From: Alloalcanivorax marinus
GTDB taxonomy: Bacteria > Pseudomonadota > Gammaproteobacteria > Pseudomonadales > Alcanivoracaceae
Assembly: GCF_016906305.1 (NCBI RefSeq)
Contig: NZ_JADDOL010000006.1
Coordinates: 62,001 to 126,000, forward strand
Direction: 5' to 3'
DNA: 64,000 nt
Of the stretch, positions 60,596-64,000 are shown piece after piece. Within the stretch, counting starts at the first letter, position 1. Each line of letters begins with the position of its first letter. The position numbers and the translations under genes are program-made. The notes below the pieces were generated by a model, which saw only the letters and a list, made by a program, of their open reading frames with translations, was not told where the DNA came from and ran no database searches.

Positions 60596-60881
60596 CGCAC
60601 TACCTTTTTTCTGCAAGTATTTGTTTTTAGTTATTTCCTGATCTGAAAGGACGCTATCACAGCGCCCTGAAAGCCGCCCATTAACTTATAGTGATTCGTC
60701 CAATCACCGAACATTATGGAAAGGCACGACGCTTTTTTCTTATATGGCGGAACAATGTATGGCGTGGCGCGGGGCCGTGATATCGCCGGCGCTGATGAAG
60801 CGCATCAGAAATGCTTAATAGGAAGGTGGCAAACCGGCTTATAGCATGGCGGGCAAACAAAAACGGACAAAGGATGATGAC
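60596..60881. other. Divergent intergenic region dctP-UbiD
   Basis: 286 bases without a gene. The dctP side is AT-rich (TTTTTTCTGCAAGTATTTGTTTTTAG reads toward dctP). The perfect repeat GTGATT-CGTCC-AATCAC at 60691-60707 lies within a candidate dctP promoter, listed separately. Nothing else recognisable, except the ribosome-binding site AAAGGATGATGAC before the UbiD start. Confidence 0.55.
60685..60713 (-). promoter_or_regulatory. dctP promoter with operator palindrome in its spacer
   Basis: On the minus strand TGTTCG (60713-60708) and TATAAG (60690-60685) are separated by exactly 17 bases, which are the palindrome GTGATTGGACGAATCAC. A protein binding there would block RNA polymerase; which regulator is unknown. 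Confidence 0.5.
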
Positions 60882-62303
60882 ATGCCCACCCTGCCCTCCG
60901 ACACGACCCGGCCGGACAGCCCGCCCGGAACCAGCCTGCGCGGCTGGCTCGATCACCTGCAGCAAAGCGGGCGGCTGAGCGTGATCCGTCCGGGGACCGA
61001 TCTGCGTTTCCAGGTGGCCGCCATCGCCAACCGGCTCGACAGTCACAGCGCTTCCCTGTTTCTTGAACCCGGTGGCCACCCGATTCCAGTGATTTCCGGC
61101 CTGCTTTCCGATCGCGGCTGGATGGCCGAGGCCATGGGCGTGGCGCCCGCCGACGTGCTGGCCCGCTTCCAGGACGCCAGCCTCAATCCCATCGCCTGGC
61201 GCGAAGTGGACGAGGCACCCTGCCAGGACGTGGTGCACCGGGAGGTGGACCTGCTGAAACAGCTGCCCATCCCCACCCACAACGAACACGACAGCGGCGC
61301 CTACATCACCGCCGGGCTGCTGATCAGCCGCAACCCCCGCACCGGGGTGCAGAACGTGTCCATCCACCGGCTGCAGGTGAGCAGCGCCAACCGGCTCGGC
61401 GCCCTGCTGCTGCCGCGCCACACCCTGGCCTATTTCCAGGAGACGGAAAGCGCCGGTGAGGATCTGGAAGTGGCCGTGGTGGTGGGCAACGATCCGCTCA
61501 CGCTGATGGCGTCCCAGGCCATCGTGCCGCTGGATCACGACGAACTGGAAATCGCCGGTGCCCTGCACGGCGAGCCGCTGAAAGTGGCGCAATGCGTGAC
61601 CAACCGCATCCGCGTGCCCGCCGACGCGGAGATCGTTATCGAAGGCCGGCTGCTGGCCCACACCCGCGAGCAGGAAGGCCCCTTCGGTGAATTCCCCCAG
61701 TACTACGGCGAGCGGGCCGAACGGCACGTGATCGAGGTGGACGCCATCACCCACCGTCAGGCGCCCATGTTTCACACCATCGTTGGCGGTGGCCTGGAGC
61801 ATCTGTTGCTCGGCGGCATCCCCCGCGAGGCCACCATGCTGGCGCATCTGCAGCGCAGTTTCCCGTCGGTGCGCGACGTGCATCTGGCCCGTGGCGGTGT
61901 GTGCCGCTACCACCTGTACGTGCAGATCGACAAGCGCTCCGAGGGCGAAGGCAAGAACGTCATCCTCGGCGCCCTCGGCGGCCACTACGACATCAAGCAC
62001 GTGGTGGTGGTGGACACCGACGTGAACATCCACGACCCCAACGAAGTGGAATGGGCGGTGGCCACCCGCTTCCAGGCCGACCGCGACCTGGTGCTGGTGC
62101 ACGACAGCCAGGGCTCCAAGCTGGACCCGTCCACCCGCGACGGCGTCGGCTCGAAGATGGGCTTCGACGCCACCGTGCCCCTGGACGCCCCGACCATGCG
62201 CTTCAAGCGCATCCGTGTTCCCGGTGAGCAGGACGTGGATCTTGCCGCCGTCAGCGAACCCGCCGGCGACGACTGGCAGCATCGGCTCGCCCCCTCCCGT
62301 TAA
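60882..62303 (+). CDS. UbiD-family decarboxylase (candidate furan-2,5-dicarboxylate decarboxylase)
   Basis: A 473-residue prenylated-FMN decarboxylase. ATG at 60882 is chosen for AAAGGA 9 bases upstream; 60846 has none. The UbiD core is clear: NVSIHRLQVSSANRLGALLLPRH with the catalytic Arg, the metal/prFMN Glu pair in EQEGPFGEFPQYYGERAERHV, and VVVDTDVNIHDPNEVEWAVATRF. UbiD enzymes remove or add carboxylates on aromatic rings; the HmfF member acts on 2,5-furandicarboxylate to give 2-furoate. Location beside an hmf-like set makes that substrate plausible. It needs UbiX-made prFMN, which is not in this window. Confidence 0.82.
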   Translation: MPTLPSDTTRPDSPPGTSLRGWLDHLQQSGRLSVIRPGTDLRFQVAAIANRLDSHSASLFLEPGGHPIPVISGLLSDRGWMAEAMGVAPADVLARFQDASLNPIAWREVDEAPCQDVVHREVDLLKQLPIPTHNEHDSGAYITAGLLISRNPRTGVQNVSIHRLQVSSANRLGALLLPRHTLAYFQETESAGEDLEVAVVVGNDPLTLMASQAIVPLDHDELEIAGALHGEPLKVAQCVTNRIRVPADAEIVIEGRLLAHTREQEGPFGEFPQYYGERAERHVIEVDAITHRQAPMFHTIVGGGLEHLLLGGIPREATMLAHLQRSFPSVRDVHLARGGVCRYHLYVQIDKRSEGEGKNVILGALGGHYDIKHVVVVDTDVNIHDPNEVEWAVATRFQADRDLVLVHDSQGSKLDPSTRDGVGSKMGFDATVPLDAPTMRFKRIRVPGEQDVDLAAVSEPAGDDWQHRLAPSR

Positions 62304-62334
62304 CCTCGGTGCCGGCCGTCGCCCTCGTGGTGGG

Positions 62335-62354
62335 AGGCGGCCGCGCCTTTTTTT
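62335..62354 (+). terminator. Short hairpin with T tract between UbiD and ALDH genes
   Basis: AGGCG-GCCG-CGCCT followed by six more Ts. A compact intrinsic terminator or attenuator between two otherwise same-strand genes; ALDH may be partly expressed by read-through. Confidence 0.4.
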
Positions 62355-62380
62355 GGGACGCCTCCCAGGAGAACAACAAC

Positions 62381-63823
62381 ATGCAGGTACGACATCACAT
62401 CAATGGCGACTGGCTCGACGGCGACGGCTGGGTGGACAGCCTGGACCCGGCCACCGGTGAACGGCTGGGCGCCTTCGCGGAAGGCGGCGAGGCCCAGGCC
62501 CGGGCCGCCGTGGACGCCGCCACGGCCGCCTTCGCCCAGCCGCTGTGGAGCCAGAATCCCCGTCTGCGCCAGCAGGTATTGCTGGCCTGGGCGGCGGCGC
62601 TGGAGCCGCGCCGCGATGAACTGGCGCGCCTGCTGACCCTCGAGAACGGCAAGCCCCTGGCCCAGTCCCTGGGCGAGATCGGCGGCGCCATCTCGGAAAT
62701 TCTCTATTACGCCGGCCTCGCCCGGCACAACCCGGGCCCGGCCATGGAAGTGGCCCCCGGGGAATTCTCCGCCCTGTTCCGCGAGCCCGCCGGCGTGGCC
62801 GGGCTGATCATCCCCTGGAACGCCCCCGCCGTGCTGCTGATCCGCGCCCTGGCCCCGGCCCTGGCGGCGGGCTGCACCACGGTGGTCAAGCCGGCGCCGC
62901 AGACCGCCCTGTTCAACGCCGCCATTCTGGAACCGCTGCTGGCCCTGGACGCCCTGCCCGCCGGGGTGGTCAACCTGTTCATGGAAAGCGGCCATCAGGG
63001 CGCCGCCCATCTGGTCACCAGCCCGCGGGTGGACGTGCTCAGCTTTACCGGTTCCACCGCCACCGGCACCCGCATCATGCAGGACGCGGCGCCGACCATG
63101 AAAAAGCTGTCCCTGGAACTGGGCGGCAAATCCTGCTGCCTGGTGTTCGAGGACGCGGACGTGGACGCTATCGCGCCGCGGCTGGCGGCGGCGGCCACCA
63201 TCATCTCCGGGCAGCAGTGCACGGCGGCGCGCCGGGTGCTGGTGCACGCCAGCCAGCTGCCGGCCATGAAGACCGCCCTGCGCGCCGCCCTGGCCGCCCT
63301 GCCCCTGGGCCACGGCCTGGCGCCGGACAGCCGCATCGGCCCGCTGATCGACCATCGGGCCCGGGATCTGGTGGGCCGCCGCATGGACGAGGCGGAGCAG
63401 AGCTGCGACCAGGTGATTCTCGCCGGCGGCCAACCGGGCGATCCCGCCCTGCGGGACGGCGCCTTCCTGTTGCCCAGCCTGATCCATCACCGCGACAGTG
63501 GCGCCTTCTTTTGCCAGGAGGAAATTTTCGGCCCGTTACTGGTGCTGGAGGCCTTCGAGGACGAGGCGGAAGCGGTGGCACGCGCCAATCACACCGAGTT
63601 CGGATTGTCCGCCAGTGTCTGGACGCGGGACGGTGCCCGCGCCTTGCGCGTGGCCCGGGCGCTCCGCGATGGTACAGTATGGATCAACGACCATAACAAG
63701 CTGTTCGCCGAGGCGGAGACCGGTGGCTATCGCAAGAGCGGCCTCGGCCGCCTGCACGGCTTCGATGCGCTGATGGACTTCACCGAGCTGAAGCACGTCT
63801 ATCAAAACGTCGGTACGGTCTGA
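62381..63823 (+). CDS. Aldehyde dehydrogenase (NAD(P)+), vanillin/benzaldehyde/furfural type
   Basis: A 480-residue ALDH. Landmarks are PWNAPAVLLIRALAPALAAG (NAD-fold), FTGSTATGTRIM, LELGGKSCCLVFEDADVD with the general-base Glu, and SGQQCTAARRVLVHAS with the catalytic Cys near residue 285. EEIFGPLLVLEAF and a C-terminal KSGLGRLHGF end the protein. AGGAGAACAACAAC precedes the ATG. It follows UbiD by 77 bases. It may oxidise furfural or a substituted aldehyde to the acid fed to the CoA ligase; the substrate cannot be read from sequence. Confidence 0.9.
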   Translation: MQVRHHINGDWLDGDGWVDSLDPATGERLGAFAEGGEAQARAAVDAATAAFAQPLWSQNPRLRQQVLLAWAAALEPRRDELARLLTLENGKPLAQSLGEIGGAISEILYYAGLARHNPGPAMEVAPGEFSALFREPAGVAGLIIPWNAPAVLLIRALAPALAAGCTTVVKPAPQTALFNAAILEPLLALDALPAGVVNLFMESGHQGAAHLVTSPRVDVLSFTGSTATGTRIMQDAAPTMKKLSLELGGKSCCLVFEDADVDAIAPRLAAAATIISGQQCTAARRVLVHASQLPAMKTALRAALAALPLGHGLAPDSRIGPLIDHRARDLVGRRMDEAEQSCDQVILAGGQPGDPALRDGAFLLPSLIHHRDSGAFFCQEEIFGPLLVLEAFEDEAEAVARANHTEFGLSASVWTRDGARALRVARALRDGTVWINDHNKLFAEAETGGYRKSGLGRLHGFDALMDFTELKHVYQNVGTV

Positions 63824-63844
63824 ACCCACCCCGCCGAGGCCGCC

Positions 63845-64000
63845 ATGGAGCTACGCCAGCTGAAGTACTTCACCTGTCTGTACGAGGAGGGCTCGGTGAC
63901 CCGCGCCGCCCAGCGCCTCAATATCGTGCAGCCGGCGTTGTCCATGCAGATCTCCAAACTGGAGGAAGAGCTGGGCCAGGCCCTGTTCGAACGCACCTCC
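63845..64000 (+). CDS. LysR-family regulator, N-terminal part (cut by window end)
   Basis: The first 52 codons of a LysR regulator, MELRQLKYFTCLYEEGSVTR followed by AAQRLNIVQPALSMQISKLEEELGQALFERTS, the canonical helix-turn-helix. It continues past the window. It lies 21 bases after the ALDH gene and in the same direction, with no clear strong ribosome-binding site, so it is probably co-transcribed. It may control the UbiD-ALDH or dctPQM operons. Confidence 0.88.
   Translation, partial: MELRQLKYFTCLYEEGSVTRAAQRLNIVQPALSMQISKLEEELGQALFERTS

Overview
This looks like chromosomal DNA of a high-GC (roughly two-thirds G+C by eye) gammaproteobacterium of the Alcanivorax/Alloalcanivorax or pseudomonad type. 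That placement is an inference. It rests on the order gltX, tRNA-Ala(GGC), tRNA-Glu(TTC), on a KASIII of the Pseudomonas PA3286 type, and on gltA divergent from sdhCDA. No rRNA, phage, insertion sequence or CRISPR array was seen. Start codons were moved from the longest frame to the best ribosome-binding site where the sequence allowed it, and each move is noted.

Core half (1 to about 33 kb). The 5' end of sdhA with sdhD and sdhC (minus) faces away from gltA. Then come an SMP-30-like propeller, a beta-hydroxyacid dehydrogenase, an exported amidohydrolase and an Xre/RES toxin-antitoxin pair. Next is the gltX-tRNA-Ala-tRNA-Glu unit, with a terminator and promoter folded into each other just upstream of gltX. 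They are followed by dusA, tal, a TerB-like protein, mlaA, an hvfABC cluster (copper-binding RiPP of the oxazolin type), a KASIII, hrpA with an M61 peptidase, a monoacylglycerol-lipase-like enzyme, an MltF-like lytic transglycosylase with two sensor domains, an OmpA/thrombospondin-3 lipoprotein pair, a ceramidase-like protein lacking the expected catalytic Ser, a lipoprotein, msrA, msrB and tRNA-Thr(CGT).

Stress and sulfur region (32 to 43 kb). hmp and nsrR are divergent around palindromic NsrR-type sites. A guanidinium exporter (gdx) is preceded by a clear guanidine-II (mini-ykkC) riboswitch and followed by a CLC-CBS protein. A LysR gene diverges from an operon of cysJ, cysI, three DsrE-fold proteins, a nitronate-monooxygenase-like enzyme and a DUF488 protein.

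Catabolic island (43 kb to the end). The order molybdenum hydroxylase large subunit, FAD subunit, 2Fe-2S subunit, acyl-CoA synthetase, crotonase-fold protein matches hmfABCDE, the furoyl-CoA route that turns 2-furoate into 2-oxoglutarate. It is followed by a BenE-type permease, a TAXI-TRAP transporter and a ThDP enzyme. A DctPQM-SDR-fatty-acid-hydroxylase operon lies opposite a UbiD decarboxylase, an aldehyde dehydrogenase and a LysR gene cut by the window end. My working model is an island for furan or related aromatic aldehydes and acids: ALDH makes the acid, UbiD removes a carboxylate, the Hmf-like enzymes open the ring, and three transport systems handle uptake. The gene families are well supported; the substrate is inferred from gene order.
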